54,157 nt of DNA, from NCBI GenBank assembly GCA_002254845.1, contig NKPT01000016.1, forward strand, positions 1-54,157. Direction: 5' to 3'. The position numbers were made by a program, and so were the translations under genes. Each line of letters starts with the position of its first letter. Position 1 is the stretch's first letter. Positions 8,956 to 18,013 of the stretch are shown here, piece by piece. The stretch is from Chloracidobacterium sp. CP2_5A. Its GTDB lineage: Bacteria; Acidobacteriota; Blastocatellia; Chloracidobacteriales; Chloracidobacteriaceae. The notes beneath the pieces are model-generated. The model saw only the letters and a list, made by a program, of their open reading frames with translations, had not been told where the DNA came from and did no database searches.

Positions 8956-10464
8956 TTAGGCGTTGCGCGCCCGCCGCACCGCCGCTTGCCAGGCGGCGTA
9001 ACCGACTTCCCGCGCCGGCGCATTCGGCGTCGGCTCAAACGCGCGATCCCGCCGCCAAACTTGGCCGACTTCCGGTAAATCGCGCCAAAAACCGACGCCC
9101 AGCCCGGCCAAATAGGCTGCTCCGGCCGCCGTCGTTTCCGTCACGGTCGGGCGAATGACCGGCACGCCCAGCGCGTCCGCCTGAAACTGCATCAGGAAGT
9201 CATTGGCCGCCGCGCCGCCGTCCACGCGCAACTCCGTCAACGCGAAGCCAGCTCCAAGCGACTGTCGGGCATCGGCCAGCATGGCCTCGACGACATCGCG
9301 CGTCTGGTAGGCAATCGCTTCAAGCGCGGCGCGGACAATATGCGCTCGCGTCGTTCCGCGCGTCAGCCCCGTGATGACGCCTCGCGCGTGAGGATCCCAG
9401 TAGGGAGCGCCAAGGCCGACAAAGGCCGGCACGAACATCACGCCGGCGGTGTCGTCCACTGAGCGGGCGACGGCCTCGGTTTCCGCCGCCCCGCCGATAA
9501 TCTGCAAGCCGTCGCGCAGCCACTGCACCGCCGCGCCCGCAATGAACACGCTCCCTTCCAGCGCGTATTCCGCCGGCGCGTCGCCCAGCCGCCAGGCGAC
9601 GGTTGACAATAGCGATTGCCGCGACGCGCAGGGCTTCGTTCCGGTATGCAGCAACAGAAAACAGCCTGTGCCGTAGGTGTTTTTCGCCATCCCAATCCGC
9701 GAACACATTTGCCCGAAGAGCGCCGCTTGCTGGTCGCCAGCAATGCCGGCAATTGGCAGCGCCGCGCCCAGCAACTCCGGGACGGTCTCGCCCGCCACGC
9801 CGCTTGACGGGACGACCCGCGGCAGCATCGCGGGCGGCACGGAAAATAGGGCGCAGAGGTCGGCGTCCCAATCGAGTTGATGGATGTTGAAGAGCATCGT
9901 CCGGGCGGCGTTGGTGACATCCGTCACATGCGCGCGCCCGCCTGTCAAATGCCAAATCAGCCACGTATCTACCGTGCCAAGCGCCAGGTCGCCGGCCTCA
10001 GCTCGCCGCCGCGCGTCAGGGATGCGCTCCAGCATCCACTCGATTTTGCTCGCTGAAAAATAGGCGTCCGCCACCAGTCCGGTTTTGGCTTGAATGACCT
10101 CAGCCGCCGGCGTCTGGCGCAGGGCGTCACAGCGGGCGGCCGTTCGCCGACACTGCCAGACGATCGCGTTGCCCAGCGGCTCGCCAGTTGAGCGATCCCA
10201 AATCAGCGCGGTCTCGCGCTGATTTGTCACGCCAACGGCCGCCACTTCCGCCGCGGTCGCCCCAGCTAAGCGGAGCGCCTCGCGCGCCGCGCCGAGCTGC
10301 GAGTTCCAGATGTCCTCCGGGCGGTGCTCGACCCAGCCGGGCTGCGGGAAAAGCTGTTCATACGAGCGCTGCGCCAGCGCCACGACCTGGCCGTCATGGT
10401 CAAACACAATGGCGCGCGAGCTGGTTGTCCCTTGATCAAGGGCTAGGATGTAACGGGCGGTCAT
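8956..10464 (-). CDS. glpK: Glycerol kinase
   Basis: A 502-residue FGGY-family kinase that phosphorylates glycerol to sn-glycerol 3-phosphate with ATP. The N-terminus [15 protein letters not shown] (residues 8-22) is the FGGY phosphate-binding signature, and [15 protein letters not shown] and [13 protein letters not shown] near the C-terminus are also glycerol-kinase specific. Its length matches the family (about 495-505). The ATG at 10464 is chosen because family members begin a few residues before [11 protein letters not shown] 10467 and TTG 10482 lie just upstream. No glpF or glpD is nearby, so the gene looks monocistronic, with a terminator of the preceding gene right upstream. Confidence 0.95.
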   Translation of the reverse strand: MTARYILALDQGTTSSRAIVFDHDGQVVALAQRSYEQLFPQPGWVEHRPEDIWNSQLGAAREALRLAGATAAEVAAVGVTNQRETALIWDRSTGEPLGNAIVWQCRRTAARCDALRQTPAAEVIQAKTGLVADAYFSASKIEWMLERIPDARRRAEAGDLALGTVDTWLIWHLTGGRAHVTDVTNAARTMLFNIHQLDWDADLCALFSVPPAMLPRVVPSSGVAGETVPELLGAALPIAGIAGDQQAALFGQMCSRIGMAKNTYGTGCFLLLHTGTKPCASRQSLLSTVAWRLGDAPAEYALEGSVFIAGAAVQWLRDGLQIIGGAAETEAVARSVDDTAGVMFVPAFVGLGAPYWDPHARGVITGLTRGTTRAHIVRAALEAIAYQTRDVVEAMLADARQSLGAGFALTELRVDGGAAANDFLMQFQADALGVPVIRPTVTETTAAGAAYLAGLGVGFWRDLPEVGQVWRRDRAFEPTPNAPAREVGYAAWQAAVRRARNA

Positions 10465-10480
10465 CACAAGGTCGCTTTCC

Positions 10481-10524
10481 AAAAAACCGCCTCCGGGCGT
10501 CCGCTATGAGACGGCCGGAGGCGG
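10481..10524 (-). terminator. Rho-independent terminator after the M48 peptidase gene
   Basis: Arms CCGCCTCCGG (10487-10496) and CCGGAGGCGG (10515-10524) pair over 10 bp. A further CGTC/GACG pairing lies inside, leaving an 8-base loop. Six A residues at 10481-10486 become a U-tract on the minus strand. It lies 28 bases after the M48 stop and just before glpK, so it separates the two transcripts. Confidence 0.85.
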
Positions 10525-10551
10525 CAGGCGCAATGTCGCTCGGAAAAGGCT

Positions 10552-11673
10552 TTAGCTAAGCGGCGGATCATCGTCGCTCGGCGGCGAATTCTCAGTTCGC
10601 CGCCGCAGCGTCGGGCGATTCGACGGCTCGGATTTCTGCGGACGGTCGCTTGGCGCGCCCATATCGTCATCGTCCGGCGGCGCATCCGGCTGCCGCCGCC
10701 GCAGCGTCGGACGGCTTGGGCCCTGATCGCCGCCGCCCGGCCCGATGCGCCGTCCGGTATCGGGGGCAATCGCGCCCAAGCGCGCTTTAACACGCGCGAA
10801 CTCTGACGAGCTAATCGTATATTCGTCCCGCTTCGGGAAAGCCGCCGTCAACTGGCGCATCTTGCTGGCGCGCTCTTCATTCGGCGGATGCGTCGAGAAC
10901 ACCGTCGGAATCTTTTGCTTCGGATCCTGCTGCGCTTTCAGCTTCTCGAAGAAGGCGATGAACTCATCCGGGTCATAGCCGCTCGCCCAGGCGTACTGCG
11001 CGCCCAGCAGGTCGGCTTCAAACTCGGCGTTGCGGCCAAACTTGAGAAAAGTCAGCGGCACGAGAATATTCGCCGCGTTGGCGACCAGGACGCCGGCCAC
11101 GCCGCCGACAAAAATCAGCGGAATCATCCCGAACTGCGCCAACTGCCCTTTCGATACCTGCTCGGTCGCATGCCGCGCCGCGACGTGCGCAATCTCATGC
11201 GCCATCACGCTTGCCACCTGCGCCTCGTTATCAGCCGCTAGTATTAAACCCTTGTTGACGTAAAAATAGCCGCCCGGCAACGCAAAGGCGTTGACCTCCG
11301 GCGAATCCACCACCTTGATGGTAAACGGCACTTTCGCGTCGGAATTCTGCGCGATGGTCTGGCCAATCCGGTTGATGTATTCCACCACCGCCGGGTCAGT
11401 CACAAACTTCAGTTGCCGGTCTAGCTCCGCCGCCAACTGGGCGCCAATCGCCATCTCCTTATCCTTAGAGTAAAAATTGATGCTGCCCTTGTTGATGTCG
11501 CGCTTGCCGATAAGCAAAGGGTTTTCCTTGTCCGAGAGCTTGCGCGTCACGGGCGAGCCAGCTCGCTTATCCTTGTCATCGGCCCGCGCGCTCAGCCAAG
11601 TCGCCGGACTGAGGATCAGCCCGATTGCCAACAGTCGGCTCAGATGCTGTCGAAGCGCTCGCGTCAGGAGCAT
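10552..11673 (-). CDS. Secreted M48-family zinc metallopeptidase with basic C-terminal repeats
   Basis: A 373-residue protein with an N-terminal signal segment (about 10-30, ending SARA), a linker and a peptidase M48 domain. The zinc motif is H159-E160-x-x-H163 (HEIAHVAARH), with a downstream FEADLLGAQYA segment supplying the third ligand. This layout resembles BepA/LoiP-type periplasmic proteases that maintain the outer membrane. A hydrophobic stretch (IPLIFVGGVAGVLVANAANILV) follows the zinc site. The last 60 residues are disordered, rich in D/P, and contain RPTLRRR twice. The start is supported by GGGAGG about ten bases upstream. The physiological substrate is unknown. Confidence 0.88.
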   Translation of the reverse strand: MLLTRALRQHLSRLLAIGLILSPATWLSARADDKDKRAGSPVTRKLSDKENPLLIGKRDINKGSINFYSKDKEMAIGAQLAAELDRQLKFVTDPAVVEYINRIGQTIAQNSDAKVPFTIKVVDSPEVNAFALPGGYFYVNKGLILAADNEAQVASVMAHEIAHVAARHATEQVSKGQLAQFGMIPLIFVGGVAGVLVANAANILVPLTFLKFGRNAEFEADLLGAQYAWASGYDPDEFIAFFEKLKAQQDPKQKIPTVFSTHPPNEERASKMRQLTAAFPKRDEYTISSSEFARVKARLGAIAPDTGRRIGPGGGDQGPSRPTLRRRQPDAPPDDDDMGAPSDRPQKSEPSNRPTLRRRTENSPPSDDDPPLS

Positions 11674-11825
11674 GAGTCAGAATCCTCCCGTGACGAAATT
11701 CAGTTTACGCGCTAGTGTACGCCTTATCCCGCGGCTCGTCTCGCCATCCCGACTGATCCGCCGCCGCCCGATGTGTCCGCCGCCGGCCTATGCTTGGAAC
11801 GCCTCAATTGTCAAAAGGTTTGAAA

Positions 11826-13790
11826 ATGTCATCCGCAAGTCGCCGGGCGACCGGAGCGGCCGTCTGGACCGGAATGTGGGGACTGCTGTCGCTCTGGCTA
11901 GCTTGCGGCTGGATGCCAACCCTCGCCGCTGATCAGGACGCCCCCTTATCTGACCGCCGCATACGTTACCAGATCGAGGCCGCGCTCGATACGGAGAAAA
12001 AAGAGGTGCGCGGCCGCGAGCGCCTGACGTGGCGCAATCCCGCGCCGCATCCTGTGTCAGACCTCCAGTTTCACCTCTACCTCAACGCCTTCCGCGATGA
12101 AAAAAGCTCGTTTCGGCGCGGTTCAGACGGCGGGCGACTGCGCGGCGAAGCCATGGACGCCGATGCGCCCGGCTGGATTGATCTGCTCAGCGTCCGCGCG
12201 GCCGACGGGACTGATCTCTTGCCCCTCGGCGAGTTCATTCATCCCGATGACGACAACGCCGACGACCGCACCGTATGGCGGGTCGTCCTGCCGCGCCCCG
12301 TGCCGGCCGGCAGCAGCCTTGAACTTGACATCGAATTTGTCGCCAAGCTTCCGCGCGTCTTTGCCCGAACGGGCTACTACGGCGACTTTTTTATGGTCGC
12401 GCAGTGGTTTCCCAAGCTAGGCGTTTATGAGCCGGCCGGCATGCGCCGCCGCGCCGAGTCGGGCTGGAACTGTCACCAATTTCACGCGACGACGGAGTTC
12501 TACGCCGATTTTGGCGAGTATGACGTGACGATCGACGTGCCAAGCCCTTTCAAGGTGGGCGCGACAGGCGTTGAGCGCGCGCGCCGCGACCTTGGCGGCG
12601 GACGGACGCAGTACCGCTTCACGCAAGCGGACGTGCATGATTTCGCCTGGACCTGCTCGCCGAATTTCCTGGTCGCGGAGGAGCGATTTGAAGCTGAAGG
12701 TCTCCCGCCGGTCAAGCTCATCCTGTTGCTTCAACCGGAGCACGCCGATCAGCGCGACCGGCATTTTCGGGCGGCGCGGGTGGCGCTCGAAGCTTATGGG
12801 CGGCAGATCGGCCCCTACCCTTATGAAACGCTGACCCTAGTGGATCCAGCCTATGGCGCAGGCGGCGCGGGCGGGATGGAATACCCAACGCTCATCACCG
12901 TCGGAACGCGCCCCCGCTCGCCCGACGATGAGCTGCTGGGACCGGAGGTCGTCCTCATCCACGAGTTTGGGCACCAGTATTGGTATGGACTGGTCGCCAG
13001 CAACGAGTTTGAGGAAGCTTGGCTTGACGAAGGCATTAACAGCTACTGCGAAGCCAACCTCATGGCGGCCAGCTACCCGGAGCAAAACGCCCTCTGGCTG
13101 CGCCTTGGCGGGCGACCGCTCTGGCGACTGCCGGTTCGCGCGCCTGACTGGTCATTTCAACGAGCGCAGTTGTTTGTCCTTGGCGCGCAGGCGATAACAA
13201 CTTTCCCCATCATCACGCCGGCCTGGAAGTTTCCCGATCCGGCGCTCTACGCCTTCAACGCCTACGCTCGTCCGGCGCTCACGCTCAAGATGCTCGAAGG
13301 CCAGGTCGGCGCGGAAACCATGCAGCGCATTCTAAAAACGTATTTCGAGCGGTGGCGCTTCAAGCATCCGACCTCGGACGATTTCTTCGATGTCGCCTCG
13401 GAAGTCGCGGGGGAGGATTTGACGTGGTTCTTCGACCAGTATTTTCGCGGGACGAAGATCCTCGATTACGCCGTGGCTTCGCTCGACGCCCGCGAAGCCG
13501 TCATCATCCGCAAGGGCGAAGCCGTCATGCCGCACGTCGTCGAGCTACGCTTCGCCGACGGCTCGACACGGCGCGAGCGGCGGGACGGACGGGACAAGGA
13601 ATACCGCCTGACGACCGATCAGGAGCTGGTCGCGGTCGTCGTTGATCCTGAAGACGCCTTGCGGCTGGACCTGAATCCGGCCAACAACAGCCGCGCCCGC
13701 CTGTCGGACGGACGCGCCAACGCAAGCCTTTTCGCCCGCGCCCTGATTCTGATGCAGTGGCTCCTGCATAGCGCGGTCAGCCTCGCCTGA
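11826..13790 (+). CDS. M1-family (gluzincin) aminopeptidase, secreted
   Basis: A 654-residue zinc aminopeptidase. ATG 11826 is preferred over ATG 11790 because AAAAGG sits seven bases upstream and a signal peptide (hydrophobic about 14-35, ending TLAA) begins cleanly. The substrate-binding GGMEYPT motif (equivalent to GAMEN) precedes the zinc site H379-E380-F-G-H383, and the third ligand is E402 in WLDEGINSY, exactly 18 residues after the second histidine. The family removes N-terminal amino acids from peptides. Export suggests a role in peptide scavenging in the periplasm. The gene is followed 14 bases later by hisB, an unrelated function. Confidence 0.9.
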   Translation: MSSASRRATGAAVWTGMWGLLSLWLACGWMPTLAADQDAPLSDRRIRYQIEAALDTEKKEVRGRERLTWRNPAPHPVSDLQFHLYLNAFRDEKSSFRRGSDGGRLRGEAMDADAPGWIDLLSVRAADGTDLLPLGEFIHPDDDNADDRTVWRVVLPRPVPAGSSLELDIEFVAKLPRVFARTGYYGDFFMVAQWFPKLGVYEPAGMRRRAESGWNCHQFHATTEFYADFGEYDVTIDVPSPFKVGATGVERARRDLGGGRTQYRFTQADVHDFAWTCSPNFLVAEERFEAEGLPPVKLILLLQPEHADQRDRHFRAARVALEAYGRQIGPYPYETLTLVDPAYGAGGAGGMEYPTLITVGTRPRSPDDELLGPEVVLIHEFGHQYWYGLVASNEFEEAWLDEGINSYCEANLMAASYPEQNALWLRLGGRPLWRLPVRAPDWSFQRAQLFVLGAQAITTFPIITPAWKFPDPALYAFNAYARPALTLKMLEGQVGAETMQRILKTYFERWRFKHPTSDDFFDVASEVAGEDLTWFFDQYFRGTKILDYAVASLDAREAVIIRKGEAVMPHVVELRFADGSTRRERRDGRDKEYRLTTDQELVAVVVDPEDALRLDLNPANNSRARLSDGRANASLFARALILMQWLLHSAVSLA

Positions 13791-13804
13791 AAGCTTCCGC
13801 CGCC

Positions 13805-14395
13805 ATGACGCACCGCACGGCTTCCCTCGCCCGCCGCACCAACGAAACCAATGTGGCGGTCACGCTTGACCTGGACGGGACGGGCATCGCCCGCGTCGCC
13901 ACCGGCATTGGCTTCTTCGACCACATGCTGGCGCAACTGGCCCGGCACAGCGACCTTGACCTCGACATTCGCTGCGACGGCGACCTTGACGTTGACGGCC
14001 ACCACACCGTCGAGGATGTCGGCATCACTCTGGGGCAAGCCCTCGCGCAGGCGCTTGGCGACAAGGCCGGCATCGCCCGCTTTGGTTACGCCTACGCGCC
14101 GATGGATGAAACGCTGGCGCGAGCGGTGGCGGATATTTCCGGCCGGCCCTACTTGGTTTATGAAGTCGCCAACCCGCGCGAGCGGATCGGGAGCTTCGCC
14201 GTTGAAATGGCTGAGCACTTCTGGCGCTCATTCGCCTTCAGCGCGGGTCTCACGCTCCACATTGCCGTGCTTTACGGACGCAATCAGCACCATATTCTGG
14301 AAGCGTCTTTCAAAGCGACGGCGCGCGCCCTAGGCGCGGCAACTCGCCGCATCGCCGGCCGCAGCGAAATCCCTTCGACAAAAGGCGTTTTGTAA
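13805..14395 (+). CDS. hisB: Imidazoleglycerol-phosphate dehydratase
   Basis: A 196-residue monofunctional HisB, the sixth step of histidine biosynthesis, converting imidazole glycerol phosphate to imidazole acetol phosphate. The Mn-binding histidine/glutamate clusters are visible: FFDHML, DGHHTVEDVGI, and HHILEASFKA. The conserved C-terminal STKGVL is present. Length matches the stand-alone enzyme, with no fused histidinol phosphatase. No other his gene is adjacent. The 175 bases to the convergent prenyltransferase gene contain only GC-rich inverted patches. Confidence 0.96.
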   Translation: MTHRTASLARRTNETNVAVTLDLDGTGIARVATGIGFFDHMLAQLARHSDLDLDIRCDGDLDVDGHHTVEDVGITLGQALAQALGDKAGIARFGYAYAPMDETLARAVADISGRPYLVYEVANPRERIGSFAVEMAEHFWRSFAFSAGLTLHIAVLYGRNQHHILEASFKATARALGAATRRIAGRSEIPSTKGVL

Positions 14396-14570
14396 ACCGG
14401 CGAAGAAAGGCCATCCGCGGCGCGGGCGCCGGGCCGATCGAAGCAAACAGCTTCCCCAACAAGGCGCGAGCGCCCTGGCCGGGTCAGCGCGGCGGTCATC
14501 CGCCATTTGGCTTGGCGGCGGCTGGCGCCATCGCCAAGCCAGGCGTCGCCGCATCGTCCCGGAAAGCTCG

Positions 14571-15443
14571 CTAACGACTCAAAAAGGCGGCGTCAATGCC
14601 CAGCGTGAGGAACAAAATGACGCTCACAAAGGCATTGGTCGTGAAAAAGGCCGCGTCGAGGCGCGAAAGATCCGTCGGACTCACCAGCCGGTGCTGATGC
14701 ATGAGCAAGGCGCCTGTGGCGGCGACGCCAACCAGCGCCAGCCAGCCAAGCCCGGTTACGGCGACGAGCGCGACGAGGCCGACAAACATGGCGGCATGAA
14801 GCCCGCGCGCCACCAGCATCGCCCGCGCGATGCCAAGTCGCTTAGGCAGGGAGTGGAGCTCCGGGTGCTTGCGGTCAAAGTCGTAATCCTGGCAGGCGTA
14901 GAGAATGTCAAAGCCGGCCGTCCACAGCAGCACGCACAACGCCAGCAACACCGCCACGCCGTCCAGCGCGCCGCGCACCGCCACCCAGGCCCCGGCCGGC
15001 GCCATCGCCAGACACCACCCTAGCGCCACGTGGGAGAGCGACGTGAATCGCTTGGCGTAGGAGTAGAGAAGAACGGAGGCAAGCGCAACGGGCGAAAGCC
15101 AGAGCGCCAACGGGTTGAGCATCGCCGCCGCCAGGAGCAGCAGCGCGGCGGCGACAATAGTGAAGCCAATAACAAAGCTCCGACTCACCAAGCCAGCCGG
15201 AAGGGCGCGCTGAGCCGTGCGCGGGTTGGCGGCGTCATACCGTTCATCCGCCAAGCGGTTGAACGCCATCGCGGCGCTGCGCGCGCCGACCATGGCAACC
15301 GTAATCCACAGCGCCTGCTCAAGTCGCGGCAGACCGCGCGCCGCCAGAAACGCCCCAAGGAAAGCGAACGGCAGCGCAAAGAGCGTATGCTCGATTTTGA
15401 TCATCTCGCAGGTCGTCTTAACGCTGCGCAGCACCGTGGACAT
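14571..15443 (-). CDS. UbiA-family prenyltransferase (4-hydroxybenzoate polyprenyltransferase-like)
   Basis: A 290-residue integral membrane protein with about eight or nine hydrophobic helices. ATG 15443 is preferred over ATG 15482 because GGAG lies nine bases upstream. The two Mg-binding aspartate motifs of the superfamily are present: NRLADERYD near residue 65 and [17 protein letters not shown] near residue 185. UbiA enzymes transfer a polyprenyl chain from its diphosphate to an aromatic acceptor. The sequence resembles the UbiA/MqnP branch used for quinone side-chain attachment, so a role in menaquinone or another quinone is likely. The acceptor cannot be told from sequence. Confidence 0.88.
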   Translation of the reverse strand: MSTVLRSVKTTCEMIKIEHTLFALPFAFLGAFLAARGLPRLEQALWITVAMVGARSAAMAFNRLADERYDAANPRTAQRALPAGLVSRSFVIGFTIVAAALLLLAAAMLNPLALWLSPVALASVLLYSYAKRFTSLSHVALGWCLAMAPAGAWVAVRGALDGVAVLLALCVLLWTAGFDILYACQDYDFDRKHPELHSLPKRLGIARAMLVARGLHAAMFVGLVALVAVTGLGWLALVGVAATGALLMHQHRLVSPTDLSRLDAAFFTTNAFVSVILFLTLGIDAAFLSR

Positions 15444-15608
15444 CGCGCTATACTCCGCTCGCCGCGCCGGGCGGCAGTTCATTCTTGGGAGGCGCGAACT
15501 TACTAATCCGGCGCTCGAAGCTTGGCAAGCGTTGCGACCGGAAACGACGCCGGGCGGATGCGGGTAGCGAAATTGCGCGCCCCAAATGCCCCAGCCGGCC
15601 GCGCGACT

Positions 15609-15950
15609 TCAGCGCTTCAAGACAATGCTGGCAATTTTGTTCGGATCGCCCTTGATGCCGGACTCCGGGATGATCCGGCCCTCAAAATCGCACTGGGGGT
15701 CAAGCCAGAGCTTGAGGTTGTGCCGCTGGGCAAACTGCCGAACATCGCCAATAGGCTCATAACGAGTGATGAAAAACTCGTCCGAGCTGGGCGGCGCGTA
15801 GCGCGCCAGAAACGACATGCCGGCTTCCTCGCGCTCAAAAACGGGAAGCGCATTGTCGAAAACGCGACGGATGTCAAGTTGCTGACCGGCGAGCGGGAGG
15901 ATGCGCCCATCCGCCGCGCGAACGCATAACACGTTGACTCTCTGCGTCAT
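15609..15950 (-). CDS. Small conserved-looking hypothetical protein
   Basis: A 113-residue protein I do not recognise. It has no signal peptide, membrane segment or cysteine cluster beyond two scattered cysteines. Composition is mixed alpha/beta, with a central SFLARYAPPSSDEFFITRYEPIGD stretch. ATG 15950 is preceded by AAGGACC at usable distance, and codon use resembles the neighbours, which supports it as a real gene. It sits between hemW and the prenyltransferase gene, all on the minus strand, and could share their transcript. Confidence 0.6.
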   Translation of the reverse strand: MTQRVNVLCVRAADGRILPLAGQQLDIRRVFDNALPVFEREEAGMSFLARYAPPSSDEFFITRYEPIGDVRQFAQRHNLKLWLDPQCDFEGRIIPESGIKGDPNKIASIVLKR

Positions 15951-16077
15951 AGCCAGGTCCTTCAGTGGAAAGGAGATGCAAGCGAGCGGGGACTGGCGAG
16001 GATGGAGCCGCCCGGCGGCAGGGCGCGACCGGCGTCGCGCGCCGGGGGTCGGCGCTACCCTGAATGTCGTTCATCCA

Positions 16078-17268
16078 TCAGTAAAACGCCACAAAAACTT
16101 CATTGGAAAGCAAGCGCCCGCGGACGGTGAGACGCAGCCGATCAGGCGCGATTTCGACCAGTCCGGCCGCCCGCAAGTCGCCCAGCGCCGGAGCGTAGTC
16201 GCTCAAGTCAATCCCATAGCGCGCTTGCAGCGCGGACGGCGACACGCCTTCAGCCAAGCGAAGCCCCAGCATAAGGGCCTCTTGCCATCGCTCGCGCGGC
16301 GAGCGCCGAGTCCGCTCCGCGATTGCCTGGCGGCGCTCGCCAATCCGCGCGAGGTAGTCTTCCAGTCGGTCGCTGTTCCAGTATCGCTCAACGCCGTCGT
16401 AGCCGTGCGCGCCGACGCCAAAGGCGGCGTAGGGCGCGTCCGTCCAGTATTTCAAATTATGCCGCGCTCGATAGCCAGGCCGAGCGAAGTTCGAGATTTC
16501 ATAGGCGTCAAAGCCGGCTCGCGCTGTCATTTCGAGCAATGTCAGATACATCTCGGCGGCCAGATCGTCATCGAGCGGCGGCAGCCGGGCCGCGGCAAGC
16601 TGCCGGGCGAGCGTCGTGTTTTCCTTGACTTCGAGCAGGTAAAGCGAGAGGTGCTCCGGCTCAAGGTCCAGCGCTTCCCGGAGGTTGGCGCGCCAAGCGG
16701 CCAGGGTCTGGCCAGGAAGCCCGGCGATCAGGTCGAGGCTGACGTTGTCAAAGCCGGCGCGCCGCGCGGCTCGAAACGCTTGCCTCGCTTCGCGCGCCCG
16801 GTGGTCGCGTCCGGTCAGCGCCAGGTCGTCATCCAAAAACGACTGGACGCCAAGACTAAGGCGCGTCACGCCAAGCGCCCGATAGGCCGCCAGACGGTCG
16901 GCTTGCGCGTCGCCGGGGTTGATTTCGAGCGTGATCTCCGTGTCGGGCGCAAAGTCAAAGACGGCGCGGCAAGCGGTGAGAAGGCGCTCCAACTGGCGCG
17001 GCGTCAGACGCGAGGGCGTGCCGCCGCCAAAATAAAGCGTGTCCGCTCGGCGGGCTGAAAAAGCGAGCGGCGCGGCGGCGCAAGCTTCGGGAAAATAGCG
17101 GAGTTCCGTTTCCAGCGCCGCGACATAGCGTTCGGCAAGGTCGGCGTCGTAGCTGCGCGTCACAAAGGCGCAGTACGCGCATTTGGCGACGCAGAACGGG
17201 AAATGGACGTATGCGCCGAGCGGCGCGGGCGTTTCAGGGCGCGCAGGCGAGAAAGGCGCGACAGTCAT
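16078..17268 (-). CDS. hemW: HemW-like radical SAM heme chaperone
   Basis: A 396-residue radical SAM protein. The [4Fe-4S] cluster cysteines C26, C30 and C33 form the CxxxCxxC motif (FPFCVAKCAYCAF). FGGGTPS, the LGVQSF segment and DLIAGLPGQT follow in the usual order. The C-terminal HemN_C-type domain carries RHNLKYWTDAPYAAFGVGAHG, the HNxxYW signature. HemW binds heme and delivers it to respiratory enzymes. It was long annotated as an oxygen-independent coproporphyrinogen oxidase, but lacks the extra N-terminal residues of true HemN. It is divergent from pyrE across about 130 bases. Confidence 0.92.
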   Translation of the reverse strand: MTVAPFSPARPETPAPLGAYVHFPFCVAKCAYCAFVTRSYDADLAERYVAALETELRYFPEACAAAPLAFSARRADTLYFGGGTPSRLTPRQLERLLTACRAVFDFAPDTEITLEINPGDAQADRLAAYRALGVTRLSLGVQSFLDDDLALTGRDHRAREARQAFRAARRAGFDNVSLDLIAGLPGQTLAAWRANLREALDLEPEHLSLYLLEVKENTTLARQLAAARLPPLDDDLAAEMYLTLLEMTARAGFDAYEISNFARPGYRARHNLKYWTDAPYAAFGVGAHGYDGVERYWNSDRLEDYLARIGERRQAIAERTRRSPRERWQEALMLGLRLAEGVSPSALQARYGIDLSDYAPALGDLRAAGLVEIAPDRLRLTVRGRLLSNEVFVAFY

Positions 17269-17399
17269 GGCGGACAGCAGTCATGGACAACGGGCGGGGC
17301 GAAACGGTACGGTTGACGCTGATTGTGAGCGTCTCCGATTGAGAAGGCAAAGGCTGCCGGCGCTCGCGGCGCGGTTGAAGCCGGCAGTTGCGAAGGCTT

Positions 17400-17987
17400 A
17401 TGGAAGCGTTTGATGCGCATCGCTTGTTGCGGGAGACGGGCGCCCTGTTGTCCGGTCATTTTTTGCTCAGTTCGGGTCTGCACAGCCCGCAGTATGTGCA
17501 GTGCGCGCGCTTGCTCCAGTTTCCGACGGTCGCCGAGCAAGTTGGCGCGGCGCTCGCGCAAGCCCTGCGTCGGATCGGCGCGGCGCCGGATGTCGTCGTC
17601 GCGCCGGCGATTGGCGGCATTTTGATTGGTCACGAAGTGGCGCGCGAGCTTGGGACGCGGTGCGTCTTCACGGAGCGCGAGCAGGGCGCGATGGCGCTGC
17701 GGCGCGGCTTCGCGCTGGCCGAAGGGGAAAGCGCTGTCGTCGTCGAGGATGTCGTCACCACCGGCGGCTCCACCCGCGAAACCCTAGCAGTCGTAGCCGA
17801 GTTCGGCGCGCGGGCGGCAGCCGTCGGAGCCATTCTTGATCGGAGCGGCGGGCAGGCTGATCTAGGCATTCCCTTCGCCGCGTTGATGGCGCTGACGATT
17901 CCGACTTATCATCCCAAGGATTGCCCGCTGTGTCGGGCCGGCGACCCTCTCGTCAAGCCTGGCAGTCGCGTCTTCAAATCAAAGTAA
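17400..17987 (+). CDS. pyrE: Orotate phosphoribosyltransferase
   Basis: A 195-residue type I phosphoribosyltransferase that makes orotidine 5'-phosphate from orotate and PRPP in pyrimidine synthesis. The PRPP-binding loop VVVEDVVTTGGST (about 115-127) and the front motif LLSSGLHSPQYVQCARLLQFP are diagnostic. ATG 17400 is chosen, with AAGG four bases upstream. A TTG at 17388 would add four residues. The C-terminus contains a CPLCRAGDP segment often seen in the longer PyrE branch. Confidence 0.94.
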   Translation: MEAFDAHRLLRETGALLSGHFLLSSGLHSPQYVQCARLLQFPTVAEQVGAALAQALRRIGAAPDVVVAPAIGGILIGHEVARELGTRCVFTEREQGAMALRRGFALAEGESAVVVEDVVTTGGSTRETLAVVAEFGARAAAVGAILDRSGGQADLGIPFAALMALTIPTYHPKDCPLCRAGDPLVKPGSRVFKSK

Positions 17988-18013
17988 CCCGCAGTCGTCA
18001 TTCCTAAGCCCCC

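Noticed and set aside
15901-17058. Plus-strand ORF of 385 residues opposite hemW
   Set aside because: Arg-rich shadow frame. hemW on the minus strand has all radical SAM motifs.
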